From Sinomonas humi (GTDB lineage: Bacteria; Actinomycetota; Actinomycetes; Actinomycetales; Micrococcaceae), in assembly GCF_000802235.1 (NCBI RefSeq), contig NZ_JTDL01000087.1, positions 1 to 64,000 of the forward strand: a DNA stretch of 64,000 nt, given 5' to 3'. How positions within the stretch are numbered: the stretch's first letter is position 1; each line of letters opens with the position of its first letter. The translations under genes and the position numbers were made by a program. Below the pieces are notes generated by a model. It saw nothing but the letters and a program-made list of their open reading frames with translations, was not told the origin of the DNA and searched no databases. Below are positions 34,215-44,510 of this stretch, one piece after another.

Positions 34215-35417
34215 GTGACCTTCAACATCGACGCCGCCAGCTGGAGCGAAGACACCCAGGCAGTGCGCGGCGGGCTTGACCGCAGCAATTTTCAGGAAAC
34301 CTCGGAGGCCCTGTTCCTCAACTCCGGCTTCGTGTACGAGACGGCGGAGGCCGCCGAGCGCGCGTTCACCGGCGAGGAAGAACGCTTCGTCTACTCGCGC
34401 TACGGCAACCCCACCGTGGCCACGTTCCAAGAGCGGCTGCGGCTGCTCGAGGGCACCGAGGCGTGCTTCGCGACCGCCTCTGGCATGTCGGCGGTGTTCA
34501 CCGCGCTCGGCGCGCTTCTCGGGGCCGGCGACCGCGTCGTCGCCGCCCGCAGCCTCTTCGGCTCGTGCTTCGTGATCCTCAACGAGATCCTCCCCCGCTG
34601 GGGCGTCGAGACCGTCTTTGTCGACGGGCCCGACGCCGAGCAGTGGCGCGAGGCGCTCTCCGTGCCGACCAAGGCCGTCTTCTTCGAGTCGCCGTCCAAC
34701 CCCATGCAGGAGCTCGTGGACATCCAGGCGGTCGCCGAGCTCGCCCACGCGGCCGGCGCGACCGTCGTCGTCGACAATGTCTTCGCGACGCCGCTCCTGC
34801 AGCGCAGCCTCGATTTCGGCGCCGACGTCGTCGTGTACTCGGGGACGAAGCACATCGACGGCCAGGGGCGCGTGCTCGGGGGCGCGATCCTGGGGCCGAA
34901 GGACTACATCGAAGGTCCCGTCAAGCAGCTCATGCGGCACACCGGCCCGGCCCTCAGCCCCTTCAACGCCTGGATCCTGACCAAGGGTCTCGAGACGATG
35001 GGACTGCGCGTGCGCCATTCGTCCGCGAACGCCCTCGCGATCGCGGAGTGGCTCGAGGCGCAGCCAGAGGTCGGCTGGGTCAAGTACCCGCACCTCAAGT
35101 CGCACCCGCAGTACGAGCTTGCCCGCAAGCAGATGAGCGCTGGCGGCACCGTCCTCACGTTCGAACTCAACGCCCCCGAGAGCGGGGGCAAGGACGCTGC
35201 CTTCCGCTTCCTCAACGGCCTCCGGATCATCGACATCTCGAACAACCTCGGCGATTCGAAGTCGCTCGTCACCCATCCGGCGACGACGACGCACCGGGCC
35301 ATGGGTCCCGAGGGCCGCGCGGCGATCGGCCTGAGCGACGGCGTCCTGCGGCTCAGCGTGGGCCTCGAGGACGTCGGCGATCTCATCGGGGACCTCGAGC
35401 ACGCCCTCAAGGCCTGA
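34215..35417 (+). CDS. metZ: O-succinylhomoserine sulfhydrylase
   Basis: A 400-residue Cys/Met-metabolism PLP enzyme. The N-terminal TQAVRGGLDRSNFQETSEAL, FVYSRYGNPTVATF, the PLP lysine in VVYSGTKHIDGQGRVLGG and SLVTHPATTTH are diagnostic of the MetZ branch. It makes homocysteine from activated homoserine and sulfide. It begins 3 nt after the rhodanese gene and belongs to the SAM-riboswitch transcript. Confidence 0.93.
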   Translation: MTFNIDAASWSEDTQAVRGGLDRSNFQETSEALFLNSGFVYETAEAAERAFTGEEERFVYSRYGNPTVATFQERLRLLEGTEACFATASGMSAVFTALGALLGAGDRVVAARSLFGSCFVILNEILPRWGVETVFVDGPDAEQWREALSVPTKAVFFESPSNPMQELVDIQAVAELAHAAGATVVVDNVFATPLLQRSLDFGADVVVYSGTKHIDGQGRVLGGAILGPKDYIEGPVKQLMRHTGPALSPFNAWILTKGLETMGLRVRHSSANALAIAEWLEAQPEVGWVKYPHLKSHPQYELARKQMSAGGTVLTFELNAPESGGKDAAFRFLNGLRIIDISNNLGDSKSLVTHPATTTHRAMGPEGRAAIGLSDGVLRLSVGLEDVGDLIGDLEHALKA

Positions 35418-35419
35418 CC

Positions 35420-35929
35420 GTGCCCGGGCGACTCCGGCACTTCGAGCTCCGACTCGAGACGCCACTGCCTGCCCCGATAGCGTGGGCCCGGATCCTGGAC
35501 CTCCGGGCCCACGACAGGCTCATCCCGTTCACGCACATCATCGAGGGCCTCGCCTCTGCGGACGAGTTGCGGCCGGGCCACAGGTTCGTCGCGTGCACCC
35601 TGCTCACCCGCGTTGGCTTCCGGGGCCGGCTGCTCGGTTTCAATGACGTCATGACCTTTGAGGAGATTGAGCCGCCCGAGGAGGCCCACGCCGGGCACGC
35701 ACGGATTGTGAAGTCCGGGAAGCTCGTTCGCGGCTCGATCGAGGTCACGGTGAGCCCGGGGCGCGGCGACGGCGCAGGTCGCAACGAGAATCGGCCGACG
35801 CCGGGATCCACCGTGCGCTGGTCCCAGGACTTCGGCTTGGCGCGCTTCCCGGGGATCGTGGGGCTCGCGGCGTTCGCCGTCGCGGGGCCAGCGTACTGGG
35901 TCACGCTCAAGCGCCTGCTCCGCGGGTGA
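35420..35929 (+). CDS. SRPBCC (START/Bet v1-fold) family protein
   Basis: A 169-residue protein from a GTG 2 nt after metZ. The pattern LRHFELRLETPLPAPIAWA, then LRAHDRLIPFTHIIEGL and a C-terminal GLARFPGIVGLAAF is consistent with the polyketide-cyclase/SRPBCC fold, which forms a hydrophobic ligand cavity. Ligand and function are unknown. It is probably the last gene of the metZ transcript. Confidence 0.65.
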   Translation: MPGRLRHFELRLETPLPAPIAWARILDLRAHDRLIPFTHIIEGLASADELRPGHRFVACTLLTRVGFRGRLLGFNDVMTFEEIEPPEEAHAGHARIVKSGKLVRGSIEVTVSPGRGDGAGRNENRPTPGSTVRWSQDFGLARFPGIVGLAAFAVAGPAYWVTLKRLLRG

Positions 35930-35986
35930 AGACTCTGACCGCCGAGCAGCTGCTTGCTGGCCGACCCGCGCGGGTAATGAGGCCCA

Positions 35987-36469
35987 ATGTTCACCAACGA
36001 TCAAATCGACAGCCTCGTAGACAAGAACGGCAGCGTCGTCACCCCGGATGGGGAGAAAATCGGGGGGATCGGGCACTTCTACCTCGACGACGAGACCGGG
36101 GAGGCGAACTGGCTGACGGTCAAGACCGGCCTGTTCGGGACCCACGAATCCTTCGTTCCGCTCGATGAGGCAAGGCTCCAGGACGATGACCTGGTGGTCC
36201 CCTACACGAAGGAGCAGGTCAAGGACGCGCCCCACGTGGACCCCGACGCTCGTGTCGAGCAAGACGAGGAAGACCGCCTCTACGACTACTACCGAGGCCT
36301 CGGATGGACCGGCCGCGGGCCGGAGGCCGGAGAAGCGCCGCTCACAGATGCCGCGACCACGGCCACCGGCTACGCGGCAACGGGAGGGGGCGGCAGCGGT
36401 TACGAGGCCGCCGACGCCCAGCGGCGCGAGACGGAGGGCGGCCGCCTGCGGAGGTACGTCCGTCCCTGA
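35987..36469 (+). CDS. PRC-barrel domain protein
   Basis: A 160-residue protein. Residues 1-90 form a PRC barrel, with KNGSVVTPDGEKIGGIGHFY and EANWLTVKTGLFGTHESFVPL. A charged linker (VEQDEEDRLYDYYRGLGW) and a low-complexity Gly/Ala/Thr tail follow. PRC-barrel stress proteins of this layout are common in actinobacteria and of uncertain function. It stands alone, with an ATG but a weak ribosome site. Confidence 0.85.
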   Translation: MFTNDQIDSLVDKNGSVVTPDGEKIGGIGHFYLDDETGEANWLTVKTGLFGTHESFVPLDEARLQDDDLVVPYTKEQVKDAPHVDPDARVEQDEEDRLYDYYRGLGWTGRGPEAGEAPLTDAATTATGYAATGGGGSGYEAADAQRRETEGGRLRRYVRP

Positions 36470-36527
36470 GGCCCGGGCTCGCGCGTACCCAGGCAGGGCC
36501 TCCCCCAGCCTGGGCAGGCGCTAGGGG

Positions 36528-37676
36528 CTAGGCGCTCAGGAAATTCGACGCCCGCCGGACAACGCTCAGCGCGACCCTGCTGCCGTCGTCCCACGTCCCC
36601 TCCGGCGACGCCGTGCGCTCGAGCGCCATCCCCACGGCGGCGGCGAGGCCCCCTGCCTCGGCAGCGAGCCGCTGCGCCCGGGCGCCTGTTCCCCGCGCGA
36701 GGACCTCTGCGATAGCACGCTCCGTCCGGCGGAACTCGTCGGCCTCGCGGAGCACGGGGGCAACGTGGGCGAGCAGCGCGTCGACCGCATCCGCAGCGGG
36801 GACGGGGAGGAACGTCGCAGGGTGCACCAGATCGCCGTCCAGTCCTGAACGGCTCGCGCGCCATGCCGCGAGCCGCAGAAGGGCGACCGAAGTACCCAAG
36901 GGGGCAACGCCGTCGTTCGCCTCGCGGGCCGCCGTCTCAACCAGCGCGCGCACGAGGACTGCCACGAGGGCCGAATCGGCGGCGAGGAGCGGCACGTCGG
37001 CGACCCGGATCTCGACGGTCGGATGGAAGCGTGAAAGGCGCGCGTCGAAGTAGGCCATGCCCTCGTCGAGGATCGCGCCGGTCGCGATCATGGCGTCGAC
37101 CCGCTCGCGGTAGGCACCCGCCTCCCCGTAGACCTCCTGAGGGCCGGAGGAGGGCCAGCGGTTCCAGGCCTGGGTCCGGAAGCTCGAGTAGCCGGTGTCG
37201 ATGCCGAACCAGTACGGCGAATTGCCCGTGAGAGCGACGAGAACCGGCAGCCATTCGCGGATCCGGTCCAGGACCGCAACGCCCTCCTCGGGCGAGTCCA
37301 CGCCGACGTGCACGTGGAGGCCGCATGTGAGCTGCTCGCGCGAGATGAGCCCGAATTCGTGGTTCATCCGGGCGAAGCGATCGTTGGGGGTCAGGGAGCT
37401 CTCGACGGGGAGCGGCGAGGTTGCAAGGGCCGCAATGCGGCCGCCGCATGCGCGGGCCGCCCTGTCCGCGAGCCGTCTGCCCGCGTACAGGGCGCTGAGG
37501 ATCTCGTCGTGATCCCGGCATGGCACGGTCTGGATCTCGATCTGCTCGAGCTTGAACTCGTGGGACATGTCCTGGGGCCTGCCCGCGACGGCGAGCATCC
37601 GGTCGGCGAGCGGAAGGGCCTGGCCGGTCGTGGGATCCACGACGAGCAGCTCTTCCTCTACCCCAAAGGTGCGCAT
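36528..37676 (-). CDS. YbdK-type carboxylate-amine ligase / glutamate-cysteine ligase
   Basis: A 382-residue GCS2-family enzyme. It opens with MRTFGVEEELLVVDP and carries CGLHVHVGVDSPEEG, with the paired histidines typical of the family, and EIRVADVPLLAADSALVAVL. The frame is open upstream to 37952, but the ATG at 37676 gives the standard start. YbdK-like enzymes form gamma-glutamyl amide bonds; actinobacteria use mycothiol rather than glutathione, so the physiological product is uncertain. Confidence 0.88.
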   Translation of the reverse strand: MRTFGVEEELLVVDPTTGQALPLADRMLAVAGRPQDMSHEFKLEQIEIQTVPCRDHDEILSALYAGRRLADRAARACGGRIAALATSPLPVESSLTPNDRFARMNHEFGLISREQLTCGLHVHVGVDSPEEGVAVLDRIREWLPVLVALTGNSPYWFGIDTGYSSFRTQAWNRWPSSGPQEVYGEAGAYRERVDAMIATGAILDEGMAYFDARLSRFHPTVEIRVADVPLLAADSALVAVLVRALVETAAREANDGVAPLGTSVALLRLAAWRASRSGLDGDLVHPATFLPVPAADAVDALLAHVAPVLREADEFRRTERAIAEVLARGTGARAQRLAAEAGGLAAAVGMALERTASPEGTWDDGSRVALSVVRRASNFLSA

Positions 37677-37759
37677 GACGACATTCTGCCCGCAAAAGGG
37701 ATCTTGACACGACGTGGGCACTCCCGCGGGCCAGTGCCCGCGGGAGTGCCCGCGGAACG

Positions 37760-38758
<999 letters not shown>

Positions 38759-38828
38759 GCCTCCAGCCAACCCCTTGGGGTGCGCCCCGCGTCAAGTCCT
38801 CGGAGCGACTCCCGGTGTTTTCCCAGCG

Positions 38829-38924
38829 GGAGGTGACCAACAAACGAGCCCGCACCCGCAGGAGGTGACCAACGAACGAGTTCGCACCCGCCGGAGGTGA
38901 CCAACAAACGACGACGGCGGGCCC
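38829..38924 (+). repeat. Three 32-bp tandem repeats
   Basis: GGAGGTGACCAACAAACGA (second copy with G for A) begins at 38829, 38861 and 38893, each followed by a GCCCGCACCC-like spacer. The exact 32-bp period, with few changes, indicates recent amplification. The third unit runs into the hairpin at 38916. It occupies most of the 247-bp gap between the transporter gene and the aldo/keto reductase gene. Confidence 0.9.
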
Positions 38925-38951
38925 GCACCCAGGGAGAGGTGCGAGCCCGCC
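38916..38951 (-). terminator. GC-rich hairpin downstream of the ABC substrate-binding gene
   Basis: GGCGGGCCCGCACC (38916-38929) pairs with GGTGCGAGCCCGCC (38938-38951), 14 bp with one mismatch and an 8-nt loop. It lies 55 nt after the end of the substrate-binding protein gene on the minus strand. No T-tract follows, so Rho-independent termination is only likely, not certain. Confidence 0.5.
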
Positions 38952-39005
38952 GCTTCCCCCGGGCCCGATGGGGGCGCGGCCCCGGGGAGTTATGGAGCGC
39001 TTGCG

Positions 39006-40115
39006 TCAGCCGTTGTCACCGGCAGGGGTCGAGCTTGCGGTGTAGCCCTCAAGCTTGAGCGCGGCCTCGGCGTACTTGTTCGTGAAGGTGTCCGCGTAGG
39101 TGATCTTCGAGGTGTCGACGCCGATCGTCTTCTCCTCGTCAAAGATCGTCTTCGGACCGCCAGCAGGCATGATGCCGTCGGGCAGGAACTGGGCCTTGTC
39201 CTGGTTCAGGCCCGAGATGTACTGGTCCTTGGTGATCGTGCTGTTCTGGACGAAGGACTGCGGGAGCTTGTCAGCGATGTCGGCAGCGGAGTGAGTGCTG
39301 ATCCAGTGCATCGTGTCGACGAGCGCGTCCACAACCTTCTGCGCCGTGTCCTCGTTGTTCTTGACCCAGTCTGCACGGGCCAGGAGCCCAGCCGAGGGCA
39401 ACGTACCCCCCAGTGCAGCCTTCGCGCCGTCGGACGTCGCAAGGTCAATCGCGGGAACAGCGAGGTTCTTGCTCTCAAGCGCACCGACCGTGGGCTGCGT
39501 CGTCATGACGCAGTCAGCGGAGCCGCGCTGGATAGCTGCGATAGCGGTGGCTCCGGCGCCGACGGCGATGGTGTGGTAATCGTTCTTCGACAGGCCGGCC
39601 TTCGCGGCGATGAACTGGGTCAGCTCATCCGTGCCGGAGCCGAGGTCGGTAACGCCAACAGTCTTGCCCTTCAGATCGGCACCGGAGTGGACGTTGGCCT
39701 TGGGGCTGCACATGATGCGCTCGCCCGGCGCGCCCGAGAGCTGCACGAGGTTGATGACGTCCTTGCCCTTGGACTGGAAGTCGATGGTGTGGATGTACCA
39801 AGCACCGGCCAGATCAACCTGGCCCGAGGCCATGGCGTCCTCAGCCCCGACGCCGCCCTGCTGCTCGGTCGAGAGCTGCATGTCCACGCCGTACTTCTTG
39901 TAGTAGCCGAGGCTCTCTGCGAGCTGGTACGGGAGGTAGATCTGCTTGTCGATGCCGCCGACCATCATGGTGACCTTGGGCATCGAAGAGTTGGCACTGC
40001 TGCTGGAGCCCCCGCTGGCCGAAGAGCTGCTGCCTGCGGTGTTGCTTCCGCAAGCTGCGAGCGTCAGAGCAATCGCTCCGGCTGCGGCAACAGAGTAGAT
40101 GGCGTGCTTCTTCAT
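39006..40115 (-). CDS. ABC transporter substrate-binding lipoprotein (SsuA/NMT1-like)
   Basis: A 369-residue lipoprotein. The signal peptide ends in the lipobox LAACG (start 40115, with AAAGGA upstream). A Ser/Ala linker follows, then the periplasmic-binding fold with MVGGIDKQIYLPYQLAESLG and KKYGVDMQL near the N-terminus and DLKGKTVGVTDLGSGTDEL, typical of nitrate/sulfonate/taurine/pyrimidine-precursor binding proteins. It is cotranscribed last with the permease and ATPase genes. The ligand cannot be read. Confidence 0.9.
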   Translation of the reverse strand: MKKHAIYSVAAAGAIALTLAACGSNTAGSSSSASGGSSSSANSSMPKVTMMVGGIDKQIYLPYQLAESLGYYKKYGVDMQLSTEQQGGVGAEDAMASGQVDLAGAWYIHTIDFQSKGKDVINLVQLSGAPGERIMCSPKANVHSGADLKGKTVGVTDLGSGTDELTQFIAAKAGLSKNDYHTIAVGAGATAIAAIQRGSADCVMTTQPTVGALESKNLAVPAIDLATSDGAKAALGGTLPSAGLLARADWVKNNEDTAQKVVDALVDTMHWISTHSAADIADKLPQSFVQNSTITKDQYISGLNQDKAQFLPDGIMPAGGPKTIFDEEKTIGVDTSKITYADTFTNKYAEAALKLEGYTASSTPAGDNG

Positions 40116-40180
40116 TGGCGCACTTTTCCTTTGTTCTGATTCGGGTGTTGTGATGGAAAATCTCATTGGCAAATCTGCGA

Positions 40181-41056
40181 TTAGATTGCCTGGGCCTCAG
40201 AGCGGTTCGGCGGTCGCCACTTCAAGAGCGAATGCTCCAGAAGGCTGATGAGGAATTCTGCGACAAGCGTGACGATGGCGATGATCACCATGCAGGCGAA
40301 AACCGTATTCGGATCGAACGTCCCCTGCGCCTGGCTGATGATCAGGCCCACGCCCTTCTGGGCGCCGAGCACCTCCGCGACGAGGGCGCCGATGATCGCG
40401 AACCCGAACGCGGTGTGCAGGCTCGCGATGATCCACGTCATCGCCGAGGGAATCGTCACGTGCACCGCGACCTGGAACGGCGAGGCGCCGAGCACCCGCA
40501 CGTTCGCTACGAGATTCTGATCGACTTCGCGGACGCCCTGGAAGGCGTTGAAGAACACGACGAAGAAGACGAGAACTGCCGCGAGCAGGATCTTCGGGAA
40601 GACCCCGAGGCCGAACGCGACGATGAAGATCGAGCCGAGCACGATTCGGGGAATCGAGTTCACGATCCGGATGTACGGGCCGATGACCGAGGAGAGGTAC
40701 TTGTTCGAGCCTAGGAGGATGCCGAGCACGATGCCCACGAACGTGCCGAGCAGGAAGCCGAAGAACGCCTCCTGGACCGTGACCCAGAGGTTGTCCCAGA
40801 TGCTGCCGAAGGCGGTGCCCTCGGTGAACAGCTTGACGAGGCTGTCCCAGATCATGGAGGGCTGGCCGAAGAAGAACTTGTCGACCCAGCCCGCCTCGGT
40901 GAACCACTGCCAACCGCCCACGACGATGATGGCAAGGGCCGCGCGGCCCGCCCACACCGCCGTCGTACGGCGCCGGGCCTTGCGGCGTCCCGCCGCCTGC
41001 AGGTCGGTCGGTTGCTCAACCACGGGAGTCCTTGCCTGCCTAATTGCTGTTGTCAT
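40181..41056 (-). CDS. ABC transporter permease (SsuC/TauC-like)
   Basis: A 291-residue permease with six hydrophobic segments. The EAA-type loop HVTIPSAMTWIIASLHTAFG matches the sulfonate/nitrate importer group. The start overlaps the stop of the ATPase gene by 4 nt. It forms the channel of the uptake system with its neighbours. Confidence 0.92.
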   Translation of the reverse strand: MTTAIRQARTPVVEQPTDLQAAGRRKARRRTTAVWAGRAALAIIVVGGWQWFTEAGWVDKFFFGQPSMIWDSLVKLFTEGTAFGSIWDNLWVTVQEAFFGFLLGTFVGIVLGILLGSNKYLSSVIGPYIRIVNSIPRIVLGSIFIVAFGLGVFPKILLAAVLVFFVVFFNAFQGVREVDQNLVANVRVLGASPFQVAVHVTIPSAMTWIIASLHTAFGFAIIGALVAEVLGAQKGVGLIISQAQGTFDPNTVFACMVIIAIVTLVAEFLISLLEHSLLKWRPPNRSEAQAI

Positions 41057-41910
41057 GCTGCTGCACCTGCCGTTCGGGCGTAGGCCCGGGTCACTTCGTC
41101 CTTGAGGGAGTCCCAGATCTGGCCTTCGAGCTCGAGGAACCGCTTTTCGTGCCGGATCTCCTGGACGTTGCCACGGGGCCGCGGCAGGTCGATGTCGAAA
41201 ATGTCCTTCACGGAGCCCGGGCTCGTGGTCATGATGACGACGCGGTCGGAGAGGGCGACCGCCTCGTCAAGGTCGTGGGTGATGAACAGGACCGAGGGCC
41301 GCAGCTCCTCCCAGAGCTTGAGCAGCTCGTTCTGCATGATCGCCTTCGTCTGCACATCGAGCGCGCCGAACGGCTCATCCATGAGCAGGATGCGGGGGTT
41401 GTTGATGAGGGCCGCGGCCATGGCCACGCGCTTGCGCATGCCGCCCGAGAGCTGGTGTGGGTAGCGGTCCTCGAAGCCGGCGAGGCCCACGCGGCGGAGC
41501 CAGTCCATCGCGAGCTCGGTGGCCTCGCGCTTCGGCGTGCCGAGCAGGATCGGGCCCATCATGACGTTGTTGAGCACGCTCTTCCACGGGAACAGCGCGT
41601 CCGCCTGGAACATGTAGCTGACGCCGCTCGTGATGCCGTCGACGATGTGGCTGCCGACCTTGACCGAGCCGGCGCTCGGCCGCTCGAGGCCGGAGACCTG
41701 CGCGAGAGTTGTGGACTTGCCGCAGCCGGTCGGCCCGACAATCGAGCAGAACTGGCCGGGCTCAACCGAGAGGGTCACGTCCTTGATGGCCGTGAACGTT
41801 TCCCCCTTCGGAGTCAGGTAGCGCTTGGTAAGACCGGTGATTTCGATGCCGGCGGGCTCGTCGGCTCGGCCGGGAGCCGCCGGCGCGCGGCGGGGATGAT
41901 TTCCACCCAT
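41053..41910 (-). CDS. ABC transporter ATP-binding protein (SsuB/TauB-like)
   Basis: A 285-residue ATPase. Walker A is SIVGPTGCGKSTTL, the signature is QLSGGMRKRVAM, Walker B is ILLMDEPFGALD and the switch His is FITHDLDEA. First gene of the three-gene importer operon; the ATG at 41910 is preferred to a TTG upstream. The gene diverges from the CitA-type kinase, and the 256-bp gap carries inverted and direct repeats. Confidence 0.94.
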   Translation of the reverse strand: MGGNHPRRAPAAPGRADEPAGIEITGLTKRYLTPKGETFTAIKDVTLSVEPGQFCSIVGPTGCGKSTTLAQVSGLERPSAGSVKVGSHIVDGITSGVSYMFQADALFPWKSVLNNVMMGPILLGTPKREATELAMDWLRRVGLAGFEDRYPHQLSGGMRKRVAMAAALINNPRILLMDEPFGALDVQTKAIMQNELLKLWEELRPSVLFITHDLDEAVALSDRVVIMTTSPGSVKDIFDIDLPRPRGNVQEIRHEKRFLELEGQIWDSLKDEVTRAYARTAGAAA

Positions 41911-41922
41911 GGTCAAAGACCT

Positions 41923-42075
41923 CTCTGTCTTTCGGGAAAGAGCTCTGCGTCTTTCGGTGCAGGTTGGCTGCGAATCGACATCACCGCGTAATTTGCGCGG
42001 ATGCCTTTGATTGCGGGATCCTTTCTATGTACCCGGTGAGCTGAATCACAGCGACTGGTACAACCGTAGAAAGGA
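41923..42075. promoter_or_regulatory. Repeat elements in the importer/two-component divergent region
   Basis: CTCTGTCTTTCGG (41923-41935) and CTCTGCGTCTTTCGG (41943-41957) are direct repeats about 21 bp apart, just upstream of the ATPase start. Farther on, TCCTTTCTA (42019-42027) and TAGAAAGGA (42067-42075) form a perfect inverted repeat with a 39-bp spacer, flanked by a further GTACC/GGTAC pair. They are candidate binding sites for the CitB-type regulator encoded nearby. Confidence 0.4.
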
Positions 42076-42166
42076 CCACGAGGGTGCGGCCAGAGTTGCG
42101 CGGATTGCGAGGATTATTAGCTTTCATTCACGTTTTGAGCCTTTTGATCATCCAAGGCCCATCACG

Positions 42167-43786
42167 ATGAAAAACCCTCGAAAATGGTGGCGCGCCCGGC
42201 CCGTTGCGTCACAGATTCTCGTGTGGACGCTGTGCATCCTGTTGCTCACGGTCGCCCTCGGCGGCTTCGTCACGAGCCAGATCACCCGCCAAGTCCTCGA
42301 CGATCAATACCGCCTCCGCGCCCTCGGAATTGCGACCACCGTTGCCCAGATGCCGGAGATCGTCTCTGACCTTGAAGCGAAGGACCCCAACCACCAGATC
42401 CAGGCCCTCGCCGAACAGGTGAGGCTCCACGCGCAGCCGGACTACGTCGTCGTCACTGACCGGAACGGCGTCCGCTATTCCCATCCGAACCCCTCGCTCA
42501 TCGGCAAGCGCCTCGAAGAACCGGTCGCGGTCTTGGACGGCCAGACTCACCTCGGAACGGATCCCGGAAGCCTTGGCAATTCCGCGAATGCGAAGGCACC
42601 GATCTTCGATTCGCACGGCAACGTCATCGGCGAAGTCTCGGTGGGCATCCTCGAGGCCAACGTGAACACGGCGATCGGTCGCGAAGCCGGGCTCATCGTC
42701 GGGTATTCAGCTCTGGTGCTGCTCATCGGAGCCGTCAGTTCGCTCCTGCTCGGCAGGGCGATCAAGCGTGCGACGTTCGGGCTCGAACCGGCGGAGATCG
42801 CCTCGCTCCTTCAAGACCGCGAGGCGCTCCTCCACGGGATCAAGGAGGCCATGATCGGGCTCGACGACAACGATCGCGTCACCGTCATCAACAACGAGGC
42901 CCGGCGCCTCCTCCAGCTCGAAGGAAACGCGTTGGGGCAGAAGATCGACGAGCTTCTGCCCGGCGGACGGCTCCGCGACATCCTCACGGGCAGTGAGACT
43001 GGCCCCGACCAGGCGGTGCTGACCGATGACGCACTGCTCGTGGCGAACCGGATGCCTGTGAGCGTGGGCGGCCGGAGCATCGGGGCCGTCGTCACGCTAC
43101 GCGACCGCACCGAGGTCGAAGGTCTCGTGCGCAACTTGCGCTCGACGGAGGGGCTCATGGAGGCACTGCGCGCTCAAGAGCACGAGTACGCGAACCGGCT
43201 GCACGTGGTGAGCGGCCTCCTCGAGCTCGGCGACGTGGATCAGGCGCGCAACTTCATCTCAGGCATCGCGGACACCTCGCGCTCTCTCGGCGAGGGCCTG
43301 CGTGGCCGCGTCGAACCGCCCGAGCTCGCGGCCCTCATCCTCGCGAAGGTCACGGTGGCGGGTGAGCAGGACGTCGAGCTGACAGTGACCGACGATTCGC
43401 AGCTCCGCCAACCGTTCCTCGCCACGCAGGACCTCGTCACGATCGTCGGCAACCTGCTCGACAACGCGGTCGACGCCGTCGTGGGCCAGCCCGCACCCCG
43501 CGAGGTTACCCTCCAGCTCGACGACTCGTCCGGGATCTTCATCTCGGTGACCGACAACGGCCCCGGCGTCCCCGCCGAGGCGATCGACGCCGTCGTACGC
43601 GACGGCTACACCACGAAAGTGCCGCGCCCCGGCATGCGTCGCGGCATTGGGCTCGCGCTCGTGGCGCGGATCGTGCACCGCGCGGGTGGCACGATTGACG
43701 TGTTCGCCGGACCCGGCGGACGCTTCGAGGTATGGGTGCCGGCACCGGCGCCGACCCATCAGGCGGAAGGAGCTGCGGCTCTATGA
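42167..43786 (+). CDS. CitA/DcuS-type sensor histidine kinase
   Basis: A 539-residue kinase. Two transmembrane helices (residues about 14-36 and 175-195, IVGYSALVLLIGAVSSLLLG) flank a periplasmic PDC/CACHE-like sensor domain. A cytoplasmic PAS domain (about 220-320) and a kinase core follow. The phosphoacceptor His is in AQEHEYANRLHVVSGLLELG and ATP-binding boxes are LLDNAVDAV, DNGPGVP and RRGIGLALV. This family senses extracellular carboxylates such as citrate and C4-dicarboxylates. It overlaps its response regulator by 4 nt (ATGA). Confidence 0.93.
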   Translation: MKNPRKWWRARPVASQILVWTLCILLLTVALGGFVTSQITRQVLDDQYRLRALGIATTVAQMPEIVSDLEAKDPNHQIQALAEQVRLHAQPDYVVVTDRNGVRYSHPNPSLIGKRLEEPVAVLDGQTHLGTDPGSLGNSANAKAPIFDSHGNVIGEVSVGILEANVNTAIGREAGLIVGYSALVLLIGAVSSLLLGRAIKRATFGLEPAEIASLLQDREALLHGIKEAMIGLDDNDRVTVINNEARRLLQLEGNALGQKIDELLPGGRLRDILTGSETGPDQAVLTDDALLVANRMPVSVGGRSIGAVVTLRDRTEVEGLVRNLRSTEGLMEALRAQEHEYANRLHVVSGLLELGDVDQARNFISGIADTSRSLGEGLRGRVEPPELAALILAKVTVAGEQDVELTVTDDSQLRQPFLATQDLVTIVGNLLDNAVDAVVGQPAPREVTLQLDDSSGIFISVTDNGPGVPAEAIDAVVRDGYTTKVPRPGMRRGIGLALVARIVHRAGGTIDVFAGPGGRFEVWVPAPAPTHQAEGAAAL

Positions 43787-44454
43787 TCCGGACCCTCGTG
43801 GTCGACGACGACTACCGGGTGGCGCGAATCCATGCCGCGCACATCGGGCGGGTTCAGGGGTACGAATGCGTCGGCGAGGCGCACACGGCCGCGGAGGCGC
43901 GCGACGCCGTCGCCCGCCTCGAGCCCGACCTCCTGCTACTCGACGTCTACCTGCCCGACGAGGACGGGATCGCCCTGCTGCGCTCCCTCCGCGAGACGCA
44001 CGACGTCGACGCCATCATCATCACCGCCGCCCGCGACGTCGCGACCGTGCGGGCCGCGATGCGCGGCGGTGCCGTCTACTATCTCGTCAAACCGTTCGGC
44101 TTCGACCAGCTCACCGCGCAGCTCGCGGCCTACCGGCGGTGGCGCACCGAGGCGGAGTCGCGGCTCATTTCGGGCCAGAACGACGTCGATGCGCTCTTCG
44201 CGGCGCGGCACGCACCGACGCCGGCACCCACCTCGCGGGGCCTCCCGCCGACCATGCAGAAGGTGCTCGACGCCGTTCGCTCGGCTGAGCGGCCACTCGG
44301 CGCGCAAGACGTCTCGGAGCTCATCGGGATCTCGCGCCCGACCGCGCAGCGCTACCTCAGCGAGCTCGAGCGCAAGGGACGGCTCGAGCTCACGCTCGAG
44401 TACGGGACCACGGGGCGCCCGGTCAACACGTACGTGGTGCGCCCGGGAGCGTGA
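43783..44454 (+). CDS. CitB/DpiA-type response regulator
   Basis: A 223-residue regulator. The receiver domain has LVVDDDYRVAR, the phosphoacceptor Asp in LLLDVYLPDEDG and a conserved Lys in LVKPFGFDQL. The C-terminal helix-turn-helix has QDVSELIGISRPTAQRYLSEL. It works with the preceding kinase and most likely activates the divergent importer operon. After its stop the 1.7-kb non-coding repeat region begins. Confidence 0.94.
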   Translation: MIRTLVVDDDYRVARIHAAHIGRVQGYECVGEAHTAAEARDAVARLEPDLLLLDVYLPDEDGIALLRSLRETHDVDAIIITAARDVATVRAAMRGGAVYYLVKPFGFDQLTAQLAAYRRWRTEAESRLISGQNDVDALFAARHAPTPAPTSRGLPPTMQKVLDAVRSAERPLGAQDVSELIGISRPTAQRYLSELERKGRLELTLEYGTTGRPVNTYVVRPGA

Positions 44455-44510
44455 CGGGGGCCGGGGGCCAGGGGCCAGGGGCGCGGGGCTGCTGGACTGT
44501 TTCGGGTACG

